Positions 25,301 through 35,473 of a stretch of 64,000 bases of DNA are shown here, piece after piece. The position numbers were made by a program, and so were the translations under genes. Source of the stretch: Sphaerolaimus hirsutus. Taxonomy: Eukaryota; Nematoda; Chromadorea; Monhysterida; Sphaerolaimidae. The notes beneath the pieces are model-generated. The model did not search any database. It saw only the letters and a list, made by a program, of their open reading frames with translations, and was not told the origin of the DNA. The first letter of the stretch is position 1. Each line of letters begins with the position of its first letter. The DNA lies in assembly GCA_964036195.1 (NCBI GenBank), contig OZ038454.1, forward strand, positions 5,704,001-5,768,000. The letters run 5' to 3'.

Positions 25301-25342
25301 CGGCGGGCGAACTGTCGAATTGCGGCCGGGACAGCGACATTA
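16341..25342 (-). CDS. TRAPPC13: TRAPPC13 (trafficking protein particle complex subunit 13)
   Basis: TRAPPC13 is a subunit of the metazoan TRAPP III tethering complex acting at ER-Golgi and autophagy membranes. Exons read on the minus strand: 25189-25342, 24654-24738, 24153-24226, 23707-23808, 22341-22487, 20215-20326, 19198-19359, 18656-18756, 17280-17433 and 16341-16454. Most junctions keep phase. Diagnostic matches to the human family, in order, are LLLPQSFE, NIYLGETFSFFVCIHND, HHEVKEIGSHILVCTVTY, FKFTVEKPLDVRTKFYSAHA, FEAQIQNTT, GVTSIGKLDMAW, GRLQTSSLQR, APGFGDLQLTV, SGRHLG and SGVRLTDSLLGRTYEHDEI before a TGA at 16341. The first exon (few residues) was not found: the 25342 exon begins mid-codon and reads VMSLSRPQF, like human VMRLTKPTLF. 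The piece between 24654 and 24226 is uncertain: a frame at about 24350-24430 (IQVDVHTDLHAL) fits the protein, but no junction agrees in phase. Introns carry several delimited transposons. Confidence 0.93.
16702..17111. mobile_element. hAT-type MITE, CAGGGACGTATCCAGG family, copy 1
   Basis: Ends are CAGGGACGTATCCAGG and CCTGGATACGGCCCTG. The 8-bp target duplication GTTTACAT is exact (16694-16701 and 17112-17119). The interior has C-run/G-run arms, a GGCGCC cluster and a GCGCGCTTGCGCGC palindrome. It lies in the last TRAPPC13 intron. Confidence 0.92.
17574..18252. mobile_element. TAGGG-end element filled with TTTTTTAAAAAAACG words
   Basis: The left end TAGGGATGG and right end CCATCCCTA are perfect inverted repeats, flanked by the exact 8-bp duplication GTTTTACG (17566-17573 and 18253-18260). 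Both arms are iterations of AAAAAACGTTTTTTTATT. The middle contains GCGCGCAAGCGCGC and is similar to the middle of the element at 43111-43771 (CAATGAAAACAACCACCAATGG in inverse orientation). It sits in a TRAPPC13 intron. Confidence 0.9.
18345..18575. repeat. Inverted repeat with GGCGGCCCACACACTAGTTGAC ends
   Basis: TTGGCGGCCCACACACTAGT on the left pairs with the GTGTGCGGGCCGCC word near 18555-18567. The interior iterates GTGTCAACT/AGTTGACAC. Related CACACACTAGTT / AACTAGTGTGTG ends occur at 57425-57664, and CACACACT...AGTTGACA at 33170-33370. Probably another MITE; no target duplication is obvious. Confidence 0.6.
20678..21520. mobile_element. TATATCCTCGAATAA-type MITE, split by a hAT MITE
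   Basis: The left end TATATCCTCAAATAACCCC and right end CTTATTCGAGGATATACGGTA are inverted copies. The element is interrupted by the CAGGGACGTA-type element at 20862-21277, so it was already present when that element arrived. It lies in a TRAPPC13 intron. Confidence 0.65.
20862..21277. mobile_element. hAT-type MITE, CAAGGACGTAGCCAGG copy
   Basis: Ends are CAAGGACGTAGCCAGG and CTGGCTACGTCCCTG, with G-run/C-run arms and a GGCGCC core like the copies at 16702, 27805 and 41851. Here the 8-bp flanks (TTTAATAG, TTAGGTAA) do not match, so the target duplication has decayed or the ends have been altered. Confidence 0.75.
22777..23552. mobile_element. TAGGG-end element filled with GATATTCGATATCG words
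   Basis: Terminal inverted repeats are TAGGGTTCAAACGATAT and ATATCGTTTGAACCCTA, and the 8-bp duplication ATATGATG is exact (22769-22776 and 23553-23560). Arms at 22790-22985 and 23385-23545 are dense iterations of ATTCGATATCGATATTCG. The centre (22986-23385) is non-repetitive and non-coding. It lies in a TRAPPC13 intron. The Ile/Tyr/Arg frames across the arms are artefacts. Confidence 0.93.
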
Positions 25343-25658
25343 CTGCGTTTTAAAAAAATTCTGTTTTTTTGGGGGGGGGGGCTTGAGGTTTTGGGACCAG
25401 ATTCGATTGAATTTAAGGCGTGGGCGCTATAAATGTGTGAATTATAAGTGTATGAAATTGTGACATTTTGCATGCTATTTCATGCGTTTACACGCGGTTC
25501 GCACCTTAGGCAGTAATAATTGAAATCGTCGACAAATCAAATGTAGTTAAATAGTCGACATAAGAATACCCCACCCTTGAATAACCCCCCCCCCAGCAAA
25601 AAATTTGACAAATTAACACAACATAATATATAACACACAAAAAAATACCCATCGAACC

Positions 25659-26182
25659 AGGGGTATCTTGAATTTTGACCCTCCGAGTGGTTGGATAGAT
25701 AGCAAATCGCTCCTCCGGAGGGATAGATAGCTGAAAAATTTTCTGGGGGGGGGTTGGGGGGGGGGTTTGGGGGGGGTTGTGGTGGTTCGATATATAGGCT
25801 TTTTCGGGGCATAGAAGGAAGAAAAGGGAGAAAAATCGCTAAAAGTAGGTGTTAAATAGCTCAAAATGGTTATACAAGAGCATATAGTACTTAAAATAGC
25901 TGAAAATAGGCAGTTAGACGCATGAACCAGTGATTTTGGAGGTGAAAATCTATATATAGGTATGAAAAATAGCGATTTTGAGCGAAAATTGAGGTATAGT
26001 TTCTGAAAAATCGCTCCAGATAGGTAGATAGTTGGGCGATTTGGGGGGGGTTTAGGGGGTAGTAGCCCAAAATTTTGCCTCCGGGATAGATAGATAGCTG
26101 AGCGGCCTCCGGGATAGATAGATAGCTGGGCGGTTTGGGGGGGGGTAACCCCCCCCCAACCCCCCCCATTCGAGACCCCTGC
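25659..26182. mobile_element. Element with AGGGGT...GAGACCCC ends and GATAGATAGC words
   Basis: It is flanked by an exact 8-bp repeat ATCGAACC (25651-25658 and 26183-26190). The left end is AGGGGTATCTTGAA and the right end GAGACCCCTGC. The interior iterates GATAGATAGCTG and G-runs. The same family abuts exons at 29135-29439, and remnants lie at 39060-39220 and 16515-16660. It lies upstream of the first TRAPPC13 exon found. Confidence 0.7.
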
Positions 26183-26779
26183 ATCGAACCTTTTATAGAC
26201 AGCAAATGTTGCCTACTAGTTGCCACTGCCGTAGGCTGTACTGGAGTGTCACTAGTTGTTATGGCAGCCATATTTTTTTTATTTTTGTGTCCGATTCGAA
26301 AAAAATGCCTGGGATTTTGTTTGAAAAATTAAAAAAAATGGATGATTTTATCAGGAGAAAACACCAAATGCGGAATGAAAAAAGCTGGGACGCGGAAATT
26401 AAATGTGTAGTATACCGCGCCACAGTTGCGATCATGTAAAGCGCGAATTTTTGTTGAGTGGGTAAAAAGTAGACACTCGCAAATATTTATCTTCAGAATT
26501 CATTAATCGCACATATCTCAAATGTTAAATTTCGGAAGATTTTTCACAACAGTATCCAATTAGGTAGACATATCAAAATAAAACAATAAAAAATAACAGA
26601 CACTTCGAGCGCAACAACAAAGTACCCACACAAAATATTCAGACATTTAAGTGGGTACGCATAGTAGCTGTCCAAATAATTTTGTGAAAATGGAGCAAAG
26701 TAAGTAATGTCATGTCATCATTCAACACAAAACCATTGGCAATTCAATCATTTAGTGCATGCTAATTGGTCAGTGTCAT

Positions 26780-27055
26780 ACCGCATTTGCTTGAATAGCG
26801 CCCCCTTGAATAATTCCCCCTATAAGACGAGTTAGGAAAAAAAAATGCCCCCTTGAATAATTCCCCTCTGAAGGGATTTGATCAATTTGTAGTGCCCAAT
26901 TTTGACAAAAAAGCACGTTTCGTGAAATGAGTTGATAGAAATATGCTTCAAAATTTTGACGAAATGATAAATCCTCCCCTTGAATAGTTCCCCCCTCAAA
27001 AAAAGTCTGACAAAATAATAATTCCCCACGGTGATAATTCAAGAAAGTACACTAT
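26780..27055. mobile_element. Decayed AATAATTCCCCC-type MITE
   Basis: The left side TACCGCATTTGCTTGAATA and right side ATAATTCAAGAAAGTACAC are rough inverted copies with TTGAATAATTCCCC words inside. It lies between TRAPPC13 and BCCIP. No gene. Confidence 0.5.
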
Positions 27056-27418
27056 TTCGGTGGCAGGTGTAGATAAAAACTCGATTTACTTTACTCAATG
27101 CTAACGCACCCATTTCCCAGATAACCCATTTGCACACGCAATTGCATTTGAAAAGGCACCATGCATACCGGCTCATAACAGTACACGCATACAGTACTGA
27201 AAATTCGAGTTTTCTATTTCATTTGCGCGGATAACGGAGAAAAAACATTTTCTTTGGTTTGTATTGACGCTGATCAAAATAGAGTTTTCAGAAATGTCAG
27301 CGCGATCGTCAAAACGACGTCAGTCAAAGACAAAGACACTTTTTTCCAAGAAAAAATCCCTCCTTTCCCCGAGCACTAAAAATGAAGAAACAAAAAACAC
27401 TCCATAACAAGAAAAAAA

Positions 27419-30400
27419 TCAACCATCCATCGATTCCTCGCTAGCCAAACTTTCAATTTTTCTGACAAACTCCTCAAATTTATTTTTATCCACAAACATC
27501 ACTCTTCTAGCCTGTCTGAAGATTTTATCATTCGCATTTGAATCATTATCGTCCTGATTTGTCGCTGATTGGCGGATAATCGATGAGTCTCCAGTTTCCG
27601 ACGTTTGATCGGCGGCGTTGTAGTCGAAGTGGGCGGAGCTTAGCTGAAAAATGCGATTTTGAAGAGTGAATTGACACGTATTAATCAAAGTTGTGGGAAA
27701 AGTTTAAATCAAATACCGGATATCTTTGAATACCCCCCCCCCCATACTGAACTGTATGAAATATATCACATGTATGATAAATGTATGTAAAAATGTATTT
27801 ATGTCAGGGCCATATCAAGGGGGGGCGGGGGGAGGATGCAACCCCCCCCACCCCCTCCCAAGGCGAGACCAGAAAGTGACCGTAAAATGCGACTTTTTCA
27901 ACTTCAGCGTAAAAAATTTTGCGCGCGAGCGCGCATTCTTCACCAGACATAAGGTATTACCATCAGATTTGGTTCATGTGACCGCAAATCATTATAAATA
28001 CACTGAATGTTGTGCTTTTTGCTGTTTTGTATGCATATTTACATACATATACAGCGTTCCATGGCGCTGACGCCAACGCCAATGGCGCCATGCGCCTACT
28101 AATGGCGCCAGCGCCATGGCGTCATTCCGCCACTATGTACCTATAATTATAGGGGCTCCGTAAACAAGCAGCCCCCCCCCGCTCAAAAATCCTGGATACG
28201 TCCCTGATTTATGTATACCGTAATATTTAAGTAAATATTCTGCAGTTGGTGCTCACTAATGTAGATTTTATTGCTTCAATTACGGTACTTGTATTCCAAC
28301 TTATGATTGATAAGATTCAATTGACCCCATTTACTCGCATTGTGTGCAAAATTCTGACGGAAACATATTAAACTCCTTCCCTCGAATAACTCCCAAATCC
28401 AAGAGACCCCTGCAAGTGTTAAAAAAAACTTTACCGACCGGTAACAAATATTCCTCCTCGGGATTCACCCAAACAACATCATCGGTATCGGTTTGATTCT
28501 CATCCGTGTTGCTTTTGTCCGGTATCAAAATTTTGCTGACAATCAAAAATCGATCAAAATTGAACTCTGCACCAGAAGTTGATAGATCATCGCTGAAATG
28601 AATTTAATGTCACTTTTTTGCAATTGACAAAAATAAAAGTAATTGACATTGACAAAAACAATTGTCAAGTGCTTATCGATATACTCGGAGTACGTGATAC
28701 TCTGCCCTCGCACTGATTTATGTCTCGTGTTGGAAGCGTGCCAATAATTATTAAATCATACGATTTCCGTAAAAATATGAAAAAAATTCATCGATGTGAA
28801 TATGTTAATGAAAAACATTATAAAAACAATCAATTTTGTCATCTTTTTATGAAACTCGGACGCGTCAACCATCGTTGGCACACTTCCAGCGGGAACCATG
28901 ACTGCAGGGTGTAAAGTAACCGGAGTATACAAAGAATACACAATTATACAAATAGTAAAGTGAAAAATATGATTTGGAAATTGACTTACTTACCAAATGG
29001 AAATTGATTTGGAAATGAAACAAAAAAATGTAAATACTCACAGCAAACTCCGAAATCCTGGCGCGGCCAAACGCCATGGCAAATTAACAAATCGCTCATT
29101 GATAAGAAATCCGATTTTGACATCGTTTGGGGCCAGGGGTCTCAAAAGTGTTTGGACCCCCGCAGGGGTTCGTACATTTATTTAGATAGCAAATCGCTTT
29201 TCTGAATGGCGGGTGAAAATAGTGGAATTTTTTTTGAGTAGGGGGTTTTGGTAATAGTCCAATAAATATGCAAAAATAGCACCAATCTAAAAACTGTCAC
29301 CAATAAAATCAACCGAGTCTGAACAAATTTGAAAGGTTAGGATTTGAGAATATTCAACATAGGCTTGAATTTTTTTCGCACCGTATGTAGAGATAGCTGG
29401 CATTTTGGGGGTGACCCCCCAACCCCCTTGGAGACCCCTTCGGGAACCGATTTCGGTAAGAATTGTTTTGCTGGTGATTTTCCACACTTTTTACGAAGGT
29501 GACCAACTAAATCGGAACAGCATTGCTGAAAAATGAAGGATTATTTTTTCTGGAGAAAAATTCACACATTGTTTTTAATGATAAATAATTTGAGCGGGTA
29601 CATAAGTTGTCGGTGCAAATCGGTTCGCATGTGGAGAAGAGATAGCATGGAAATATCTGTATAGGACCGGTGTAATTGAAATATTGAATTTAATGAAAAA
29701 TATTGAATAACCAAAGGTTGTAAAGAATTTCTCAGATCTCCCATTGCACGTGGATTTGCAGCTACACTTTCCGACCAAAAAACGCGACATATGCAGTTCC
29801 CATAATTAATGTGGTGCGCGCATAGCAGTCTACTGAAACTGATGATTTATTTCAACAAATATTGTTATTGGCGTGAAAAAAAACACTTCATTTATCATTT
29901 CCATAATCCTGAGAAAAAGAAATCCTCTTAATACGACCGCAATCGGCTATTACAAACAAAATGAACGGGGCATATTTTAACAGAAATGCGGGAATTATCC
30001 ACTCAGATGTCTTACGATCAAATGTCCAATGTGCTAAGGTGTCACCAATATCTGTGCGTGCATCAATATAACAAAAATCACCATGATTTGAGATTAATTT
30101 CGAAACTTTATCTGAGCAAATCAGCGTAATTTCACAATTTCTGTCACATTTCATGTAGTCATCATATCTCCAGATGAAGGGGTGTACTGAAAGCAGTGCA
30201 TCAGTACCCTTGTCCAGCAGACAACTATCCCTTCAAAATGGTGAGGTATTTTGATTTTTAATGATTATAATTTTATTTTTTTAATCATTTTCTGGATTTT
30301 CTGAAAACCCGAGCCCAACATATGACCCGGAATTTTTTTATCCAATACCCAACCAAACTTTTAACCCAAACCAGATGTCCAAACACAAATTTCAAAAATT

Positions 30401-33400
30401 TCATGAAATTTGAAAATTTCCAGCCCTAGCTCCAATATTCAAATCAAGCTTGTATGGTTAACCCATCACAATGCAAATCTCAAGAGTAACATGCCAAGTA
30501 GAAACCCACTTGTTGAAAATGACTGCATTGGTGCCTTCTGATTTAAAATGATCTTGATATCTACCAAAACATGTCCTAGCAACCACATTGCAATACTCAC
30601 TAGACATCAGACCATGTTTTGAATGAGCAGCACCAAAAGAATGTATTAATTCATGTAAACTCGCACCTAAAAAATTTTTCTCTGTTAAATGTGTCAAGAT
30701 TTGGTCTATAATGCTGCACAATAACCATTATACTGTTTATATTTTTGATGTAATTTTTTTTTCAAAAGTGCAAAAATCTTGAAAAAAACAATTTACAAAA
30801 AACAAACAATAACACTCTGTTCAAATTTCACCCAATCTAACCTATGCATTCTGAAATCTCATCAAGACCCTCATTCAAAATTTTATCAAAAATGTGCTCA
30901 ACTGTTGCAAAAATATCTGTCCATTTTTGTTGAAATTCAATAACAGCCAAATTGCCACAGCCCAAATTCATATCAAATTTAGATATATCATTTTGTTTTG
31001 AAATCCAAAAGCACCAAAATTTGCCGTTATTTCCATGTTCATGCATTAATTTCTCAGCTAGAGTCCAATACATATGGTGGTTGTCTTTAGAAACACTGTC
31101 ATTAGACAACTGGATTACATTTCCAATGAAATCGAGATTCAAATTCATCTTGATACCAGTGCACAGATGTAAACACGCCAATGATAATTGAGCCAGCAGT
31201 GAAATTTGATGTTTGATGTTTAATGGCACCAACATTGGGATGTCTGTTGCACATTGTAAAAAAATGTTCCCGCAATTCTTGTCTGAGCAATTGGCTTTCA
31301 TAGATTACAAAGTTTCTCACAGGAAAAAGGAACAAAACTGCATTGTAAAAGCTAACTTTTTGTATTTTCTAAAGGCACTTCAACAAATTTAGAACATTTT
31401 CCACACAAGATTTGGCAGCCATCCAACTTTTCTTCACACTTTATAGTTAGAAAATATCTGCAACTGTTGAATTTGTCCGAAAAATTTGGCAAAATAGCAA
31501 AGCAAATGTAGTCATTCTTGCATTGCGATGGCAAAATTATTAGTGGCGGGCCATTTTTAGTAGAAATTTGTATTTTGAGCGCACAATCCTTCGGCGCATC
31601 GACGAAGTAAAATGGATAGTGTCCGTACACTTTTGAAACACAGTTCTTGCTGCAAGATTTTTTTTGAAAAAATTACGGATAAGGTAGAAACCTAAAACAC
31701 ATCTTTAAAATCCCGTGATCACTGTCATATTTTCAAAACTTTTCAAAAAAATTAAAAACCTGTCATTGGTACTATGTTTATTCAAATTTATGTTCAAAAC
31801 TGAATTTTTAACAAAAATTTGTACACTATGAGAGACGTTATTTTTAATTTGAGCGAAAAACATGATAGAAAATGTTGAAGCATTTCTGTTTGAGTAAGCA
31901 TCAAAAATCATTAAACATCGGCCCATTTTACATCATACACTTGTGTTGAATTGAAAAATAACATCTGTCATAGCAAATTTTTGAGAAAAAAAATTGAGTT
32001 TTGAAAATAACTTGAAAACTTGTACTTGAAAACAGAAAATATTTATTTTTCAGTGCTATTCTAAGCATGGATATATCACATCCACATTCACACCTTATGT
32101 AATATCAGCACAAATACAGTGTAAATACAAAGTGCCACATTCACTAATCCGTTGTTTGCATACGTACTTTTTATTTAATACGTTCAATCAAGATTGATCA
32201 CATGAGCGGATTATTTGCTCTGCAATGACAGTGGAAACAATGAGAGGACTGTGCCGACAGCCCAACTTTGAACCGGAATACCCAGAATAAAAGCAGACAT
32301 TGGGGATTGAGTATTTTCTCGTGTGAGAGCACGCGTCTGTTGTGATGCGCAGGAGGCGAAAATCAGTGTGGCAAAAAAAAGACCCAAGCCAATTGAAAGC
32401 GTCGCTCTAGCTGTAGTGTATAAGTGCACTCATTCACTGGATTATAGCTACAGATCTAAATATTACTTTAAATACGATATCGAGAGTCGAGGTCTTTCCA
32501 CTTTTTTCAATATCTATATGTTACGAAAGATGATCGATTTTACTATGCAAATGCCGACAAGTTTGGTGTCGATATCGTTTCCAAATCGGAATACTGAGGT
32601 TTTCTAAATTTGAATAGATATAGGGAAAAACGTAAAACCAAAAACAACAGCAAAAAAATAAGTGTGACAAGTTTACCATAAATAGAGAAAAAACAAGTTT
32701 GCCAAAATCATTTTACGCACATTTTACCCCTTATAAAATGCTATGCGCGCACCACAAAATATCGTGCGACCGAACAACACCATCTCTACAAATCGCAATT
32801 TTAGAAGTAGAATATCTATATGTGATCAAAAAACAAAGTTCCGCTCTAAAAGATCCTATTTTATATTTTCTTACGACCAAAATTCGCCACGGTCGATCAA
32901 TCGCACATTCAAATCGCACAAAAATGATACATATTTAAAAAATCGCACCTGGTCTCCATACAGATCGAAGGCGGATATGAGTGCGTAAACTTCGTTTTCG
33001 GTCGCATCAAAAGCTTGTTCCTCGCACGGCTGAAAAAGTCAAAAAAATTGGGGAATTAGTGAAAATGCTGTGAAAATCCGGATCTTTAAATTTAAAATCT
33101 TTAAATTTGATTTATGTTTTGAAATACTAAGCATTGCCTACAGCGATATCCCTATAGCTTTGTATTGAACCTACACACACTATTTAGTTGACAATGATAT
33201 GGATTGTCAACTGGGCCGACTGGTTTCCATTCAGATTTTAGTTGACGGATCGCCGAATGATGTCCAAAGCACATAGCAATATTAATTCATTTTCCAGATT
33301 GCCCTATGTGCGCTTGAAAATTGTCATGTGACCCGCCAATTAAAATCTGAACTCACATGAAATCCAGTTGACACCCACTGAGTTGAGTAGAGTATTATGT

Positions 33401-35473
33401 AAATTATCAAAATGTTCACCTCCATGTTCCCACGCGTCCAAGACTTCAAGGATTCAAGATTACCAATTCTTTCAATTCAGTTCCAGTTCAAGACTTTACG
33501 GAAAGAAATGTACTTTTGTAAAGGTACTTTTTTAAATTATAACCAACCCTGAGAACACATCCAATTGGCGCCTGAGCTATCAGAATTTTGCTCAAATCGT
33601 TCAAATCAACTTTCGCCAGCTGGAATGTCTGAAATAATTGAAAAAGTGACTATGGGAAGAAATTCTAACGAACACAGCGAAATCGAAAAATGTCAAATGT
33701 CTTGCAAAGTGTCAAAAGTCATGTAAAACGCCCTGTCAAATGTTATGCATAGTGTCAAAAGTCATGTAAAACGCCCTGTAAAATGTGATGCATAGTGTCA
33801 AAAGTCATGTAAAACGCCCTGTCAAATGTTATGCATAGTGTCAAAAGTCATGTAAAACGCCCTGTAAAATGTGATGCATAGTGTCAAAAGTCATGTAAAA
33901 CGCCCTGTCAAATGTTATGCATAGTGTCAAAAGTCATGTAAAATGCCATGTTAAATGTCACGCATCGCGTCAAAAGACATCAAAAGACGTCAAAACGCGC
34001 TGTAATATGTCATGCATAACGTCAACGGTCCTGTAAAGTCCGGTCCTGTAAAGGCGATTTCAAATGTGCCTGGTCAACGGCATGTAAATGCCCCGTAAAA
34101 TGTCGAACGGCCAGTAATTTTTTACATTTTACAGGGCATTTCACAGGACTTTTGACACTTTTCCACGACCTTTCACATTTTCAGGGTCTGGGACAGGCAC
34201 GTGAATGGCATGTGTAAAGATCAATCCAGTTTCCCCATTAGAATTTGCATTTGCAAATATGCTGACAACGCACGGAAACACTAAAATGTACCTGTTTCAG
34301 AAGTCGCACAACGCCATCGTGGTCATCAGATTCCAAAGGGAAAGCTTCAAATTCCACGTGCAGCAACTCTTGTGGCTGTAATGTGCATCATTTGTTATTT
34401 TTAGCAAAAATTTGAATTATCTTTGAACCTTGGGCGTGGACGGCGCTGAGCCGGTGCGCAAGTAAAACCGGTGCCCAAGTATAATTTCCGGTGCCCAAGT
34501 ACGCCCGGTGCCCAAGTAAAGTGTCCGTACTTGGGCACCGGGCGGCTCTTTACTTGGGCACCGGGCGGACGTTTACTTGGGCACCGGGCAGGGTCAAGTG
34601 CCCTTCCCGGTGCACAAGTATGGGAGCGATAGGGGGCGATAACGCATGGTAGCGATGGGAGCGGTGCAGATCACATACCCGCCCAGCATTGCTATTCTCA
34701 TACAACATACCCCGAAACTTACTTTAAAAATCGCTGTGTGTGGAGCGCCATTTGGATGTCATGAATCAAGTATACTCGGCGGACATTACACTTAGTATGG
34801 AAACCTGCCATAACACATCTGAATAATGAATCAAAATTGATTGTTTTTCATCATAATATTTCGTTTTTGCTATGGAATAATTAATTACGAAATTGATCAC
34901 AATATTTTATTCATCAAATTATGGTCCGCCGAGTATAAACTAAAATATGCCTGTGCACTAAAGTTCAAGTTCAAGTAATGCACAAGTGTTGCCCAAGTTT
35001 TGCCCAAGAAAACAGCCGCCCGGTGCACAAGTAAAGTGCACAAGTACGAGCAGTTTACTTGGACACCGGGCGTACTTGGGCACCGGTTTTACTTGGGCAC
35101 CGACCCACGCCCGGCGTGGACATCTAAGTTGAGTTGAAATGGAAGGCTTAAAATAAAAAAACATCAAAAATTTCCAACAATTGTTAAGTTTTGGCAATAG
35201 ATAAATAACAGAGAACACAGAATACATCGGATCCATCAATCATGTAAAGCGCCGCACAAATTTGTGAAACGCTAAAATGAAATTTTCTCGCATTTTACAC
35301 CGCAATTCGTGAAATCTTACAATTTACAGAGTGCGGGACTAGCGCCCTCCCAATCCTGGGTGAGGATAAATCAGGAAAAAAATGGAACGTTCTTTCGCAC
35401 CGACCTCACTCCCTTCATCCGACGTGTGTCCGGATTCTTTTGAAACACGTCGCTGCTTTTTCCTGGCTTCCAT
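27419..35473 (-). CDS. BCCIP: BCCIP homologue (BRCA2- and CDKN1A-interacting protein)
   Basis: BCCIP (Bcp1 in yeast) is a nuclear protein that chaperones ribosomal protein uL14 and has been linked to BRCA2 and p21. Exons on the minus strand: 35405-35473, 34292-34375, 33557-33628, 32949-33029, 29448-29525, 29042-29140, 28430-28592 and 27419-27643. Family matches are a basic start MEARKKQRR, VEFEAFPLESDDHDGVVRLL, LSKILIAQAPIG, ENEVYALISAFDL, KKCGKSPAKQFL, GFLINERFVNLP, FDRFLIVSKIL and RRVMFVDKN near the C-terminus. Phases agree across all junctions except 29448/29140, where the only available acceptor (TTTTGAG) lies inside the end of a transposon and would require a different phase. The C-terminal exon carries an acidic Asp/Asn-rich insert longer than in human BCCIP. 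The intron from 32948 to 29526 contains another complete-looking gene on the same strand. Confidence 0.9.
27805..28206. mobile_element. hAT-type MITE, CAGGGCCATATCAAGG copy
   Basis: It starts CAGGGCCATATCAAGG and ends CCTGGATACGTCCCTG, with the exact 8-bp duplication ATTTATGT (27797-27804 and 28207-28214). The interior has C-run/G-run arms, a GCGCGCGAGCGCGC palindrome and a GGCGCC cluster. It lies in the last BCCIP intron. Confidence 0.92.
29135..29439. mobile_element. AGGGGTCTC...GAGACCCCT element abutting a BCCIP exon
   Basis: Ends AGGGGTCTC and GAGACCCCT are perfect inverted repeats, and the interior has AGATAGC words like 25659-26182. The left end overlaps the 5' edge of the BCCIP exon 29042-29140, and the right end lies 8 bases from the donor of exon 29448-29525, so the element fills almost the whole intron. 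The flanks show no clear target duplication. Confidence 0.65.
29888..31926 (-). CDS. Zinc metallopeptidase (HExxHxxGxxH), nested in a BCCIP intron
   Basis: Exons on the minus strand: 31357-31649, 30842-31294, 30510-30705 and 29888-30230, in consistent phase across introns of 62, 136 and 279 bases. A likely first exon lies within 31705-31926 (ATG at 31926), but its junction is unresolved. The third exon contains HELIHSFGAAHSKHGLMS: a zinc-binding HExxHxxGxxH with catalytic Glu and a GLMS Met-turn-like segment a few residues later, the arrangement of metzincin-type enzymes. The spacing is closer to the fungal/nematode putative peptidase group that includes yeast YIL108W (Pfam PF12044, from memory) than to MMPs or astacins. 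The last exon (HPFIWRYDDY ... stop at 29888) gives about 113 residues after the catalytic exon. No signal peptide was seen in the assigned exons. The substrate is unknown. Confidence 0.72.
32211..32429 (-). CDS. Small hydrophobic ORF, possible two-helix membrane protein or signal exon
   Basis: An intact 72-codon frame has a first hydrophobic helix (LSIGLGLFFATLIFAS) near residues 10-27 and a second hydrophobic stretch (FILGIPVQSWAVGTVLSLF) near 46-64. It lies just upstream of the nested metallopeptidase on the same strand, so it could be a leader exon or a separate small gene. It is not recognised, and no donor joining it to the peptidase was found. Confidence 0.3.
   Translation of the reverse strand: MHLYTTARATLSIGLGLFFATLIFASCASQQTRALTRENTQSPMSAFILGIPVQSWAVGTVLSLFPLSLQSK
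33690..34200. repeat. CAGTCCCAGACC-type element expanded as a 43-bp tandem array
   Basis: From about 33705 to 33960 a unit of 43 bases (AGTGTCAAAAGTCATGTAAA followed by ACGCCCTGTCAAATGTTATGCAT) repeats about six times. Two versions alternate: GTCAAATGTTATG and GTAAAATGTGATG. The right end ...GGGTCTGGGACAGGCACG belongs to the CAGTCCCAGACC family. The array lies in a BCCIP intron. Confidence 0.8.
34441..35112. mobile_element. Foldback element of CCGGTGCCCAAGTA words with 8-bp duplication
   Basis: The flanking duplication GGCGTGGA is exact (34433-34440 and 35113-35120). Arms iterate ACCGGTGCCCAAGTAAA and its complement. It carries at 34771-34936 an inserted foldback with TATACTCGGCGGACAT / TCCGCCGAGTATA ends. 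It lies in BCCIP intron 1. The Pro/Cys/Val-rich frame across it is an artefact. Confidence 0.85.
34771..34936. mobile_element. Short TATACTCGGCGGACAT foldback, nested
   Basis: TATACTCGGCGGACATTA on the left is mirrored by ATGGTCCGCCGAGTATA. It is inserted in the CCGGTGCCCAAGTA element. TA at both edges fits a TA target. Confidence 0.7.

Noticed and set aside
29700..29860. Minus-strand frame SESVAANPRAMGDLRNSL considered as the BCCIP exon for the SERFINVPP region
   Set aside because: A better match, GFLINERFVNLP at 29042-29140, joins the next exon in phase; the 29700 frame has no fitting donor or acceptor phase.
33690..34040. Possible CRISPR array (regular 43-bp units)
   Set aside because: Units are contiguous with no spacers, the context is a eukaryotic intron, and the ends belong to a MITE family.
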